Shown here: piece by piece, positions 14,973 to 23,481 of the stretch
Position numbering within the stretch: position 1 is the stretch's first letter
Layout: each line of letters opens with the position of its first letter
Origin: Bacteroidota bacterium
Lineage (GTDB): Bacteria > Bacteroidota > Bacteroidia > Flavobacteriales > Weeksellaceae
Assembly (NCBI GenBank): GCA_023386965.1
Contig: JAEWIR010000003.1
Span: 1-33,851 of the forward strand
DNA length: 33,851 bases
Reading direction: 5' to 3'
Made by a program: the position numbers and the translations under genes
The notes under the pieces: generated by a model
Seen by the model: only the letters and a program-made list of their open reading frames with translations
The model's database searches: none
What the model was told of the DNA's origin: nothing

Positions 14973-17135
14973 CTAAAAATAATGTCCTAAGATTACACTG
15001 AATATTCCCTTTTCCCGGTTAAAGGAATGGCTGTAATTAACTTTAATCTGACCCACAGGAGATTTGTATCCGGCAGTAAGTCCTGCAGAGGATTCTGAAA
15101 TATAGAAAATATCATCTACCTCAATGTCATTAAATAAATTGGCTGCGCTAACAGTCAGATCTGCGAAGAAATTCCGGTAGAAATTAATCTGCAGGGAATT
15201 TGCAGTCATCAGTAGGTTCCGGCTGCTCTGCTCTCCAAATTGGTAGCCTTGAAACGCGAAGAAATTACCCAAATTCTGCTCAAAAATGCCTCCAATACGG
15301 TAGAGCTTATATTCCGACAGTTCATCGCCTAAAGTTAATCCTCCGGCCAAAAGCAGCCGGTAAGTCATTATTCGCGACAGCGCAAAATTAAACTGTGCGG
15401 AAAGCCTGGTTTGAAAGGTGCGTCCCTCCTGACTTTCACTTAGCAAATCAAGCAGTTTTCCTTCGGCATTAAGTAATATCCCTTTGGTAGGGAAGCTGCG
15501 GTTGTCCTGGGTATCCGATTTAATGAAAAGATAAGGGTTTATGAGTTTCTGTACATTGGTGTAGTCAGGCTGTCCGGTGATCTTAGATTCATAATAATCG
15601 TGACTTAAACCGCCGCCAATAGCATATCTGTCCCTCCATATTGACTGTACGAAAGCTTCTGTACGCAGCCAGTTCCAACTTTCAGTGCGGTTTGCGTTAC
15701 CGTCACGCAAGTCCAAAGACATGCCGGAGGCATACAGACCAAATCCCGGGATGTAACCATTATCGATGAAGTAATTGAGATAATAACGCGGTTTATCTCC
15801 GGCTACCAAATCCAGAGATACGGTTGAATTCCGAAACAGCAGTCTTTTTGCTGTTAGATTGACAAGGAGGCCCGTCTTGAATACCTCGTCATAATGCAGT
15901 CCGAATTTCAGGAAGAAACGCGTGTCATCTTCAGTCACATCAAGTTTCAGGATATTGCTTTCTTCTCCCTGTACAATATCATAATTCACCAGTGTGTAAT
16001 TGTTGGTGGCATAAAGTTTATCCACCATCCGGTTGATTGTCCCATAGGTGAGCAGAGCAGGCAGGCGCAGGTTCATCTTACCTTCAATATAGTTTTTCCG
16101 GAATATCCTGTTGTTGTGAACAGCTAAACTGTCTATTTTATAAAGGTTGCTGTACATATTCATGGGCACGCGGAGCAGGGTCTGTTCCCGTTTGGGGAGT
16201 TTAGAAAGAACCCTGGCGTACTTCTGTGCCGCTACATAGCCGGAGTCCAGGATGGCTGCCTTCGCATCATAGCTGGTAGCAGTCATGCCGGTAAGGTCCG
16301 GCTGAATATTGATATCAGTATAGGCATACTGTGCACGGGTTTCCTTCTGAATGCCAAAATCAATTACCTGATTAAGTATATCAAGTGCACTGCGCATATT
16401 CTCACGGCTGGCAAGTCCCTGGCTCAGGTCCACGCCTATAACTACATCAATACCTTTATCTTTGAGAGGTTTTGAAGGGTAATTGATAGTCATCGCACCG
16501 TCTATATACAGTGAATCACCGATCTTCACCGGATCCATAAGGGAAGGGAAGGCGGAACTGGCCATAATGGAACTTACCAGATCGCCCTTCTCCAGAACTT
16601 CCATTTTTCCGCTTTCAAGATTTGTGGCAATACATAAAAACGGGATAGGCAATTCAGAAAAATCATTTATGTTAGATACATTCTTGAAGAGTTCCCTCAG
16701 AAGATAGATGTTCTTCTGACCTGTTGATATTGCTTTCGGCAGCACATTAATTTTTCCGTCCTTCACAGGAACCGTCAGGATATATTTGTCTACAGATTTA
16801 TTAAAGAATGAAGTCTCCTGCCTTGTCTTCTCATTAGCGATGATGTTATAGAAATCTGTGTCCAGTACAATCTTTTCAATGTCTTTTGCTGTATATCCCG
16901 ATGCATAAAGACCGCCCACAATCGCACCCATGCTGGTACCTGAAATATAATCTACTTTCACCCCAAGGGAGTCCAGTACCTTAAGTACTCCTACATGAGC
17001 GAAACCTTTGGCACCTCCGCCGGACAGTGACAGCCCGATACGCGGGTTGGGAGGTATTTTGAAATCTTCCTTCACCTGCGCTTTCACGAAGATCAGGGTA
17101 AAACATAACAGTAACAGATGAAGTACTTTTCCCAT
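14973..17135 (-). CDS. Patatin-like phospholipase with C-terminal outer-membrane barrel
   Basis: A 720-residue protein with a signal peptide (cleavage probably after KAQ, about residue 20). The patatin domain spans about 32-270: oxyanion-hole GGGAKG at 39-44, nucleophile S68 in GTSMG, and the dyad aspartate D212 in DGA. Residues about 340-720 look like a POTRA-like segment plus a BamA/TamA-type 16-strand barrel, ending in GHYF with a terminal Phe typical of barrel proteins. This is the PlpD-like (type Vd) layout, where a lipase domain sits on an outer-membrane barrel. Family activity is phospholipase A1/A2 or lysophospholipase; the substrate here is unknown. Its ATG directly abuts the murF-alr stop (0 bp) and ybeY follows after 1 bp. 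Confidence 0.87.
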   Translation of the reverse strand: MGKVLHLLLLCFTLIFVKAQVKEDFKIPPNPRIGLSLSGGGAKGFAHVGVLKVLDSLGVKVDYISGTSMGAIVGGLYASGYTAKDIEKIVLDTDFYNIIANEKTRQETSFFNKSVDKYILTVPVKDGKINVLPKAISTGQKNIYLLRELFKNVSNINDFSELPIPFLCIATNLESGKMEVLEKGDLVSSIMASSAFPSLMDPVKIGDSLYIDGAMTINYPSKPLKDKGIDVVIGVDLSQGLASRENMRSALDILNQVIDFGIQKETRAQYAYTDINIQPDLTGMTATSYDAKAAILDSGYVAAQKYARVLSKLPKREQTLLRVPMNMYSNLYKIDSLAVHNNRIFRKNYIEGKMNLRLPALLTYGTINRMVDKLYATNNYTLVNYDIVQGEESNILKLDVTEDDTRFFLKFGLHYDEVFKTGLLVNLTAKRLLFRNSTVSLDLVAGDKPRYYLNYFIDNGYIPGFGLYASGMSLDLRDGNANRTESWNWLRTEAFVQSIWRDRYAIGGGLSHDYYESKITGQPDYTNVQKLINPYLFIKSDTQDNRSFPTKGILLNAEGKLLDLLSESQEGRTFQTRLSAQFNFALSRIMTYRLLLAGGLTLGDELSEYKLYRIGGIFEQNLGNFFAFQGYQFGEQSSRNLLMTANSLQINFYRNFFADLTVSAANLFNDIEVDDIFYISESSAGLTAGYKSPVGQIKVNYSHSFNREKGIFSVILGHYF

Positions 17136-19586
17136 TTAATTTTTTATATAGATTCTTTTTACCCGCCTGGAAATAGAGGTCAGCACCTCATAGGGAATTG
17201 TTGCGCAGTATTCAGCGAACTGTTCCAGGGTAGGCTTGGAATTGAAAATAATTACTTCCGACCCTTCCTGCACCTCCAGTTTATCTATGTCCACCATCAG
17301 CATGTCCATGCAGATATTTCCGACTATTGGACAAAGGGTACCGTGCACCGATACATAACCTCTTCCGTTTCCAATCATCCGGGGAATACCGTCGGCATAA
17401 CCCACAGGCACGGTTGCAATCCTGGTATCTTTCTCCACCCTGTGGCGCCGGCTGTATCCCACAGAATCACCCGCCTTAACATGAGAGATCTGTGAAATGA
17501 CGGTCTTAAAAACAACAGCATTGCGTAGCTGCTTTTTAACTGCGGGTTCTGCAGAAATCCCTACCATACCGATTCCGATCCGGACCATATCAAACTGATA
17601 TTCTGTAAAAGAAGTGATTCCGGCAGAATTCAAAATATGCAGGATAGGCCGGTAACCAAGGGCTTTTATCATCACTTCAGTGTTGCGCGCGAAAGTTTCA
17701 ATCTGGCTCAGGGCATATTCCCGCTCATCAGACATATCTGAAGTTGAAAGATGGCTGAAAATACTGGCTACCTTCAGATTCATTGAATTGAGTTTCTCGG
17801 CAAGCAATACCAACTCCTCACTTTTAAAACCCAAACGGTGCATGCCTGTTTCCAGTTTGATATGAATTGGGTACTGTTTGTCCACTCCAAGTTCATTCAG
17901 TGCGTTCCAGAAAAGATCCAACACCCTGAAACTGTAGATTTCCGGTTCCAGATTATATTCGATAATTGCGTTATAACTGTGCTGCTCGGGATTCATCACA
18001 ATGATGGGGGTGGTGATTCCGTTCTTTCTAAGGTCCATGCCTTCATCTGCGTAAGCTACGCCCAGATAGTCTATGTGGTGATGCTGAAGGAATTCGGCAA
18101 TTTCATAACCGCCCAAACCATAAGAGTATGCCTTCACCATAGCCATCATTTTGGTTTCGGGCTTAAGCAGTGCTTTATGGACATTGATATTATGAAGCAA
18201 AGCATTAAGATGAACTTCAAGTACGGTGTCGTGTTTCTGCAGCTCCAGAAGATTTTTGATTTTTTCAATCGCGAACTTCCTGGCACCTTTCAGAAGGATC
18301 AGTGAATCCTCAATATGATTAAGCGTCTGGCTTTCGGTAAGTTCTGCCGCATCCCTGTAAACAAAGGATCGGGCCTCAAACAGAGCCTGATATTGTGTAA
18401 TTTCAGAGCCAATCAGATACACCCGGTCAAACTTCTGTTCATTCACAAGGGCAGCCACTTCGTGATAAAGTGTTTCGGGGCTTTCTTTTACATCCACGAT
18501 ATCGGTCAGGATCAGAACTTTTTTCTCTTTCTTATATTCCTTTATGAACTGGAATGCAATCTTCAGTGAATCAATGTCCAGGTTAAATGAATCGTTCACG
18601 ACCAGATTACCCCTAACTCCGTGCACCGACTCCAGACGCATTTCTACAGCCTTAAGTCCTTTCAGTTTTTGAATGATGTCTTCATTGGGCAAACCAATTT
18701 CCTTAAGTACTGCTACCAGTGCAAGGACATTTTGGAGGGTGGCTTCATCTTTTTGGGAGAGACCAAATGTAAATTCCTCATCAAAATACGATACTGTAAT
18801 CTCATGCGAGAATTGATCCCACCCGGAAACAACATTTAGAGCATTTTGGGCCCCAAAACCATAGGAAATCAGCTTACGGTCATTATACTGTTGCCATACC
18901 GCGTCATAAACTCCCGGATGATCACCGTCAAATATGATGACGTGAGAATTTTTAAACAGTTTCAGTTTTTCCAAAATTAGCTCCACTTCGGAAGTGAAAT
19001 TTGCAGAGTGTGCGGTACCGATATGAGTAAGAACTCCGATTTGAGGTGAAAAAATGTCAGCCAGGACCGACATTTCACCAGGTTGTGAAATGCCTGCCTC
19101 AAAGATGCCAAATTCATTTTTGTGGCCGATTTGAAGTAAAGACAGCGGCAGGCCTATTTGTGAATTGAAACTTTTCGGGCTTTTTACAGTATCATATAGG
19201 TTGAATATACACTGATACAGCCATTCCTTTACTATGGTTTTACCGTTACTCCCCGTAATCCCCACCGTTTTTAGTGAAGGAAATGATGAAAGATGATACT
19301 TGGCCAGGTTCTGAAGAAAATGCACGGAATTTTCTACCAAAATCCAGGTGACTCCTTCCTGGTCACTTGTTTTATTTTCAGAGATAATGATTCTGATACC
19401 CCTTTCAATTACTTCGGGAATATATTTTTCACCACTGTTTTGGCTGGTGTTGATTGCTATGAATGCCCTGTCCTGCACAGCGAACAGATTCCGGCTGTCG
19501 AAGGAGATATATTTCACCACCGCTGATCCCTCACCCACAAGCGCACTGCCCGTAATCTCTGCAATTTGTGCTGCGGTGTAATTCAT
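17136..19586 (-). CDS. Bifunctional MurF ligase / alanine racemase
   Basis: An 816-residue fusion. The MurF part covers about 1-450 with ATP-binding GITGSNGKT (109-117) and the SPKSFNSQIGLPLSL block. The alanine racemase part runs from about 455: PLP lysine K485 in VKAYSYG, HRLGF near 583, catalytic tyrosine Y711 in VGYSRRH, VPVGYADG near 726, and NICMDM near 757. The racemase makes D-Ala, and MurF adds D-Ala-D-Ala to the UDP-MurNAc-tripeptide in cytoplasmic peptidoglycan synthesis. The fusion is a known Bacteroidota arrangement that puts the D-Ala source and consumer in one chain. Its start overlaps the tdk stop by 4 bp, and the patatin gene abuts its stop. MurF catalytic residues look complete. 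Confidence 0.93.
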   Translation of the reverse strand: MNYTAAQIAEITGSALVGEGSAVVKYISFDSRNLFAVQDRAFIAINTSQNSGEKYIPEVIERGIRIIISENKTSDQEGVTWILVENSVHFLQNLAKYHLSSFPSLKTVGITGSNGKTIVKEWLYQCIFNLYDTVKSPKSFNSQIGLPLSLLQIGHKNEFGIFEAGISQPGEMSVLADIFSPQIGVLTHIGTAHSANFTSEVELILEKLKLFKNSHVIIFDGDHPGVYDAVWQQYNDRKLISYGFGAQNALNVVSGWDQFSHEITVSYFDEEFTFGLSQKDEATLQNVLALVAVLKEIGLPNEDIIQKLKGLKAVEMRLESVHGVRGNLVVNDSFNLDIDSLKIAFQFIKEYKKEKKVLILTDIVDVKESPETLYHEVAALVNEQKFDRVYLIGSEITQYQALFEARSFVYRDAAELTESQTLNHIEDSLILLKGARKFAIEKIKNLLELQKHDTVLEVHLNALLHNINVHKALLKPETKMMAMVKAYSYGLGGYEIAEFLQHHHIDYLGVAYADEGMDLRKNGITTPIIVMNPEQHSYNAIIEYNLEPEIYSFRVLDLFWNALNELGVDKQYPIHIKLETGMHRLGFKSEELVLLAEKLNSMNLKVASIFSHLSTSDMSDEREYALSQIETFARNTEVMIKALGYRPILHILNSAGITSFTEYQFDMVRIGIGMVGISAEPAVKKQLRNAVVFKTVISQISHVKAGDSVGYSRRHRVEKDTRIATVPVGYADGIPRMIGNGRGYVSVHGTLCPIVGNICMDMLMVDIDKLEVQEGSEVIIFNSKPTLEQFAEYCATIPYEVLTSISRRVKRIYIKN

Positions 19587-20176
19587 TCCGGCAATGTTTT
19601 ATTTAGTACATGATCAGCAAAGACGCGGCGGCTTACAGCTTCATAACTTTCAGTTTCACCCAGTTCCACAAGATTCACACTATCAGTAATCCGCATTGAG
19701 TAATTGGCCAGGTTTCCGGTTCTTTTACATATGGCGTGAACCTTTGTTACATATTCGGCAGTAGCCATAAGATTTGGCATAGATCCAAAAGGGCGCCCCA
19801 TAAAATCCATGTCCAGGCCGGCTATCACTACCCGTACACCATTGTTTGCCAACTGATTGGCAACTTCTACTATACCACTGTCAAAAAACTGCGCTTCATC
19901 AATTCCAACCACGTCGCAGGTAGATCCAAGAAGCAGGATTTCGTTGGAGCTTTCCACAGGAGTGCTCCGGATTTTGTTAAGGTTATGAGATACCACCTCG
20001 TCCACACCGTAGCGAATATCAATCTGGGGCTTAAAGATTTCAACGGTCTGGCCCGCCATTTCTGCACGTCGGAGACGGCGGATCAGCTCTTCGGTTTTAC
20101 CGGAAAACATGGACCCGCAGATAACTTCCATCCAGCCGCTTTGTTTGGAATGATTTATTGTATTTTCTAAAAACAT
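19583..20176 (-). CDS. tdk: Thymidine kinase (type II, bacterial TK1-like)
   Basis: A 197-residue protein. The P-loop is GSMFSGKT at 21-28, DEAQF at 93-97 carries the general base E94, and GLDMDF at 120-125 plus the lasso region near 150-162 match TK1-type kinases. It phosphorylates thymidine to dTMP in the salvage pathway. The usual structural zinc is bound by two CxxC-type pairs. Here only C150 (AICKRTG) remains in the first, and the C-terminal pair is replaced by SRRVF, so the zinc site seems lost. It is the first gene of the tdk-murF/alr-patatin-ybeY-mnmG-methyltransferase run and overlaps murF-alr by 4 bp. A -7 element lies 28 bp upstream. Confidence 0.92.
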   Translation of the reverse strand: MFLENTINHSKQSGWMEVICGSMFSGKTEELIRRLRRAEMAGQTVEIFKPQIDIRYGVDEVVSHNLNKIRSTPVESSNEILLLGSTCDVVGIDEAQFFDSGIVEVANQLANNGVRVVIAGLDMDFMGRPFGSMPNLMATAEYVTKVHAICKRTGNLANYSMRITDSVNLVELGETESYEAVSRRVFADHVLNKTLPE

Positions 20177-20203
20177 TTGTTATTTTAGCCGTATAAACAA
20201 GCT

Positions 20204-20211
20204 CAAAATTA
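20204..20211 (-). promoter_or_regulatory. Candidate -7 promoter element for the tdk operon
   Basis: The minus strand reads TAATTTTG, an exact TAnnTTTG match, placing a start about 20 nt before the tdk ATG in the 60-bp gap between divergent genes. No TTG lies at the usual distance upstream. Confidence 0.5.
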
Positions 20212-20236
20212 CGCAAAATTTAGCAAGATATTTACC

Positions 20237-21412
20237 ATGCATAAATTTCAGGAAATTCAGGATCAGGCCTTCCGGGATGCCGCTTCCATCATCAGCAGAC
20301 TGGGCAAAGTTTCAACTGCGGATGAGCTCGTAAATTCCGCTGATGATATCTCGGAACTCCGTGAACTGGTGACATTCCTGAAGCGGTTTGAATCTTATTC
20401 GGTGCGTATCAATGAAATGGCTGCGGAAAACCCTGTAAATCAATCAATAAGCACTGATTCAGTAGTTCCGGATCCCATTTTTGAAGGTAATCCGTACATT
20501 GCGGAGGAAGAAGTGATCTTCAACAATAACTTTAATCTGATTGATGAGTCTGAAATAGATCATCCTGAGATGGGAGGCGATGTACTGGAAGAGGAAGCGG
20601 CTTTTAATAACGAACTGAATCAAATTGACCAGATGAGTGACTCCGCACCGGAGTTGAATGATGAAATTGATTTAAATGATGCGGAACCGGTGTCAGAGAC
20701 ATCAGTAGATAGCAATGAAACTTGGGAAGCAGTGTCTGAAGAAAAATCAGTGCCTGAAGATCAGAACGTACAACCAGAAATCGGTTCTGAATCCGGGGAG
20801 ATAGCTGTTGACCATTCGGATGAAGTAGATGCTGAAGAAACCGTGCCGGAAAGTACTGAAGTATCTGTCAATGATACACCCGAAACGGCGGAAGAAGTTG
20901 AGCCTAAAGTGGAGGAAAAAAAATCTGTGGAGTCCCGCAGAAACATAATCGATATTGAGCACGAACAGAAAATTCAGGAGCTGAACCAAGTAGCGGAGAA
21001 GCTTCAGGAACAGCACGAAGAAAAAAAATTCAAACTGTCCAATATTAAAGGTTTAAAGAAAATACAGTCACTTTTTGATGATGATCCTCTGGAAGAAGTG
21101 ATGCGCGGCGAACAGACGCCGGCACCTGCCTCAGACAGCCTGCGTAAATCCAATATACCTACGGATTTCATGGAGGCCGGAAAGCCTAAGCCGGAGTTCA
21201 AACTGGACTTAAATGACAAAATTGCGTTTTCGAAAATGCTTTTTGGCGGAAGTCAGTCCCGGCTAAATGAAACCATCAGGGAACTTAACAGTTTTGCAAC
21301 GCTGGAAGAAGCCCGCGAATATCTTAGTGATGCTTATTACGAGAACAACTGGGAGAAATCAGATGAGTATGCGCAACGGCTTTGGAGTCTGGTGGAAAGC
21401 AAATTTCTATAA
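20237..21412 (+). CDS. Acidic, largely disordered protein of unknown function
   Basis: A 391-residue protein I do not recognise. Residues 1-65 are predicted helical. Residues 85-135 contain a duplicated motif (EEEVIFNNNFNLIDE near 90 and EEEAAFNNELNQIDQ near 118). Residues 135-235 are Glu/Ser/Val-rich and probably unstructured. About 235-275 is a charged coiled-coil-like helix, and the last 75 residues (KIAFSKMLFGGS through LWSLVESKFL) look like a small folded helical domain. There is no signal peptide or membrane segment, so it is probably cytoplasmic. The strongly acidic middle could be a scaffold or flexible linker. It opens a plus-strand run, 14 bp before the MurC-like gene, suggesting a shared function in or near peptidoglycan synthesis, but nothing in the sequence proves it. 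Confidence 0.8.
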   Translation: MHKFQEIQDQAFRDAASIISRLGKVSTADELVNSADDISELRELVTFLKRFESYSVRINEMAAENPVNQSISTDSVVPDPIFEGNPYIAEEEVIFNNNFNLIDESEIDHPEMGGDVLEEEAAFNNELNQIDQMSDSAPELNDEIDLNDAEPVSETSVDSNETWEAVSEEKSVPEDQNVQPEIGSESGEIAVDHSDEVDAEETVPESTEVSVNDTPETAEEVEPKVEEKKSVESRRNIIDIEHEQKIQELNQVAEKLQEQHEEKKFKLSNIKGLKKIQSLFDDDPLEEVMRGEQTPAPASDSLRKSNIPTDFMEAGKPKPEFKLDLNDKIAFSKMLFGGSQSRLNETIRELNSFATLEEAREYLSDAYYENNWEKSDEYAQRLWSLVESKFL

Positions 21413-21426
21413 TTAACAATCCGAAC

Positions 21427-22803
21427 ATGACGAACGGAATTTCCGGTTTCCGGAATATCTTCTTTATTGGAATCGCTGGCGTAGGCATGAGCGCGGTAGC
21501 TCAATACATGCGCGGCATTGGTGCAAATGTTTCCGGTAGTGACCGTTACTTTAAAGAAGACGAATACAATAAGACCAGAGAACAGCTGGAACAGGAAGGC
21601 ATCCTGTGTTTCGAGCAGGATGGTTCAGGAATTACGGATTCTACCGATTTGGTTGTAGTTTCTACCGCTATTGAAGATACTGTGCCTGAGGTAAGGAAAG
21701 CACGTGACCTGGGTATTCAGATCATTAAAAGAAGCGAACTGTTAGCGCTGATTGCCAAAAGCAGGAAAACCATAGCAGTTGCAGGAACCTCAGGTAAGTC
21801 TACTACCGCTGCTATGATCTATCAGATTTTCTCTGATGCGGGACTTTCGCCGGGAATTATTTCCGGTGCCGGTTTAACGAGCATCATCAGAGAGGGTAAG
21901 ATTGGAAATGCTGCTGTAGGAAGCGGCGAGTGGCTTATAATTGAAGCTGACGAAAGCGATGGCTCAGTGGTTCTTTATGAACCGGAAATCGGTCTGTTAC
22001 TCAATGTAGACCGCGATCATCAGGAAATCGATGAACTGATGGATCTCTTCACGATTTTTAAAAATAATTGTAAGAGCTTATTCATTGTAAATCAATCTAA
22101 TACACTGGCTAGAAAACTGTCTGAAAGAGCTGCTGATGATTTTGGATTTGAAAATGAGGACGCAGGATGCAACGCCCAAAATTTCAGGCAGGAAGGCTTA
22201 AAATTATTTTTTACCGTAAAAGATCAGAACTTTGAAATGAATGCGCTGGGTCAGCATTCCGTGGAAAATGCTGCAGCGGCCGTCTCAGTAGCCCTGAAAG
22301 CAGGAATTTCGCTTGACCAGTGCGCTGCGGGATTGTCCGGATATGAAGGTATTTATCGCCGGCATCAGATTCTGGGTGAAAAGCAGGGGGTATGGGTAAT
22401 TGACGATTATGCCCACAATCCGGCTAAATGTGCGGCCTCTATCCGGGCCTGTCAGCCATTGGCACATAAGGTGATCGCATGGTTTCAGCCCCACGGTTAC
22501 GGCCCCACCAAGTTCTTGCGAAAGGATTTTGTTGATGAAATTTCCGGCGCATTGCGTCCTCAGGATGAAATCTGGATGAGTGAGATTTTCTATGCAGGTG
22601 GTACCGCGGTAAAGGACATTTCTGCAGCCGATCTTATAGATGATCTGGTGGCAAAAGGCAGTAATGCACATTTTGTGGCGAACAGGAATGATTTGCTGCC
22701 GGCACTCCGGCCCCGACTTCAGCCGGGAACAGTCCTCTTGCTCATGGGTGCCCGTGATCCCGGACTTGAAGAATTCACGAATAAACTTTTTAAAGACCTT
22801 TAA
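21427..22803 (+). CDS. Mur ligase family protein, MurC-like
   Basis: A 458-residue Mur ligase. The N-terminal UDP-binding fold has FIGIAGVGMSAVA (13-25). ATP-binding is AGTSGKSTT at 119-127, the metal-binding glutamate is in EADESDGS (173-180), NVDRDH starts near 193, and the C-terminal domain has DDYAHNP (326-332) and FQPHGYG (353-359). It resembles MurC, which adds L-Ala to UDP-MurNAc, but FQPHGYG replaces the usual MurC FQPHR/LYSRT, and Flavobacteriia normally carry murC in the division cluster. It may therefore be a second MurC-type or Mpl-type (recycling) ligase. The ATG at 21427 fits the conserved N-terminus; an upstream in-frame ATG (21382) would overlap the previous gene. Its TAA overlaps the rsmI ATG by one base. 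Confidence 0.82.
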   Translation: MTNGISGFRNIFFIGIAGVGMSAVAQYMRGIGANVSGSDRYFKEDEYNKTREQLEQEGILCFEQDGSGITDSTDLVVVSTAIEDTVPEVRKARDLGIQIIKRSELLALIAKSRKTIAVAGTSGKSTTAAMIYQIFSDAGLSPGIISGAGLTSIIREGKIGNAAVGSGEWLIIEADESDGSVVLYEPEIGLLLNVDRDHQEIDELMDLFTIFKNNCKSLFIVNQSNTLARKLSERAADDFGFENEDAGCNAQNFRQEGLKLFFTVKDQNFEMNALGQHSVENAAAAVSVALKAGISLDQCAAGLSGYEGIYRRHQILGEKQGVWVIDDYAHNPAKCAASIRACQPLAHKVIAWFQPHGYGPTKFLRKDFVDEISGALRPQDEIWMSEIFYAGGTAVKDISAADLIDDLVAKGSNAHFVANRNDLLPALRPRLQPGTVLLLMGARDPGLEEFTNKLFKDL

Positions 22804-23477
22804 TGTCCGGAATACTTTATTTTGTACCCACACCAATCGGGAATCTGGAAGATATGACCTTCCGCGCTGTACGGATACTGAAGGAAGTTGATTATATCCT
22901 TTGCGAGGATACGCGCACTTCCGGTATACTCCTGAAACACTATGAGATTTCAAAACCTCTGAAATCTTATCATTTGCATAATGAACACCATTCTACCCAA
23001 AAGGTGATTGATGATCTCCGGGACGGAATGAACATCGCTATCATCACCGATGCCGGAACACCCGGTATTTCTGACCCCGGCTATCTGTTGGCAAGGGCCG
23101 CGGCAGAGGTGGATTTGGAAATGCAGTGCCTGCCGGGACCCACGGCGTTTGTACCGGCCCTGGTAGTTTCGGGGTTACCCAACAATGAATTCCTGTTTGC
23201 GGGATTCCTGCCACAAAAGAAAGGCAGGCAAACCAAGCTTAAGCAACTGGCAGAAGAGAAAAAAACCATAATTTTGTACGAAAGTCCGCACAAGATCAAT
23301 ACAACTCTGGAGCAGATCCGGGAATTTTTTGGCGAGGACACCAAAGCGAGCCTGAGCAGGGAGATTTCCAAGAAGTTTGAAGAAACAAAGCGCGGAACCA
23401 TAGCTGAACTTATTGAGTTCTCAAAAACAAAAACATTGAAAGGGGAGATTGTCCTCATCATCAACAACGTGATTTAA
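22803..23477 (+). CDS. rsmI: 16S rRNA (cytidine1402-2'-O)-methyltransferase RsmI
   Basis: A 224-residue tetrapyrrole-methylase-fold protein. The N-terminal FVPTPIGNLEDMT (7-19) and LCEDTRTS (33-40) are RsmI signatures, and TDAGTPGISDPG near 80 is the SAM-binding glycine loop. YESPHK comes next. The enzyme 2'-O-methylates C1402 of 16S rRNA in the decoding centre. It is shorter than the roughly 285-residue proteobacterial form, lacking the C-terminal extension. It begins with TAATG overlap to the MurC-like gene and lies 4 bp upstream of fabG. Confidence 0.93.
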   Translation: MSGILYFVPTPIGNLEDMTFRAVRILKEVDYILCEDTRTSGILLKHYEISKPLKSYHLHNEHHSTQKVIDDLRDGMNIAIITDAGTPGISDPGYLLARAAAEVDLEMQCLPGPTAFVPALVVSGLPNNEFLFAGFLPQKKGRQTKLKQLAEEKKTIILYESPHKINTTLEQIREFFGEDTKASLSREISKKFEETKRGTIAELIEFSKTKTLKGEIVLIINNVI

Positions 23478-23481
23478 TTAA

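Noticed and set aside
21382..21426. Upstream in-frame ATG for the MurC-like gene
   Set aside because: It overlaps the end of the previous gene by about 30 bp and adds residues before the conserved N-terminal fold. The ATG at 21427 sits naturally after the upstream stop.
22285..22953. Minus-strand open frame of 222 codons across the MurC-like and rsmI genes
   Set aside because: It lies opposite two clearly coding genes with conserved motifs; composition is typical of an antisense shadow.
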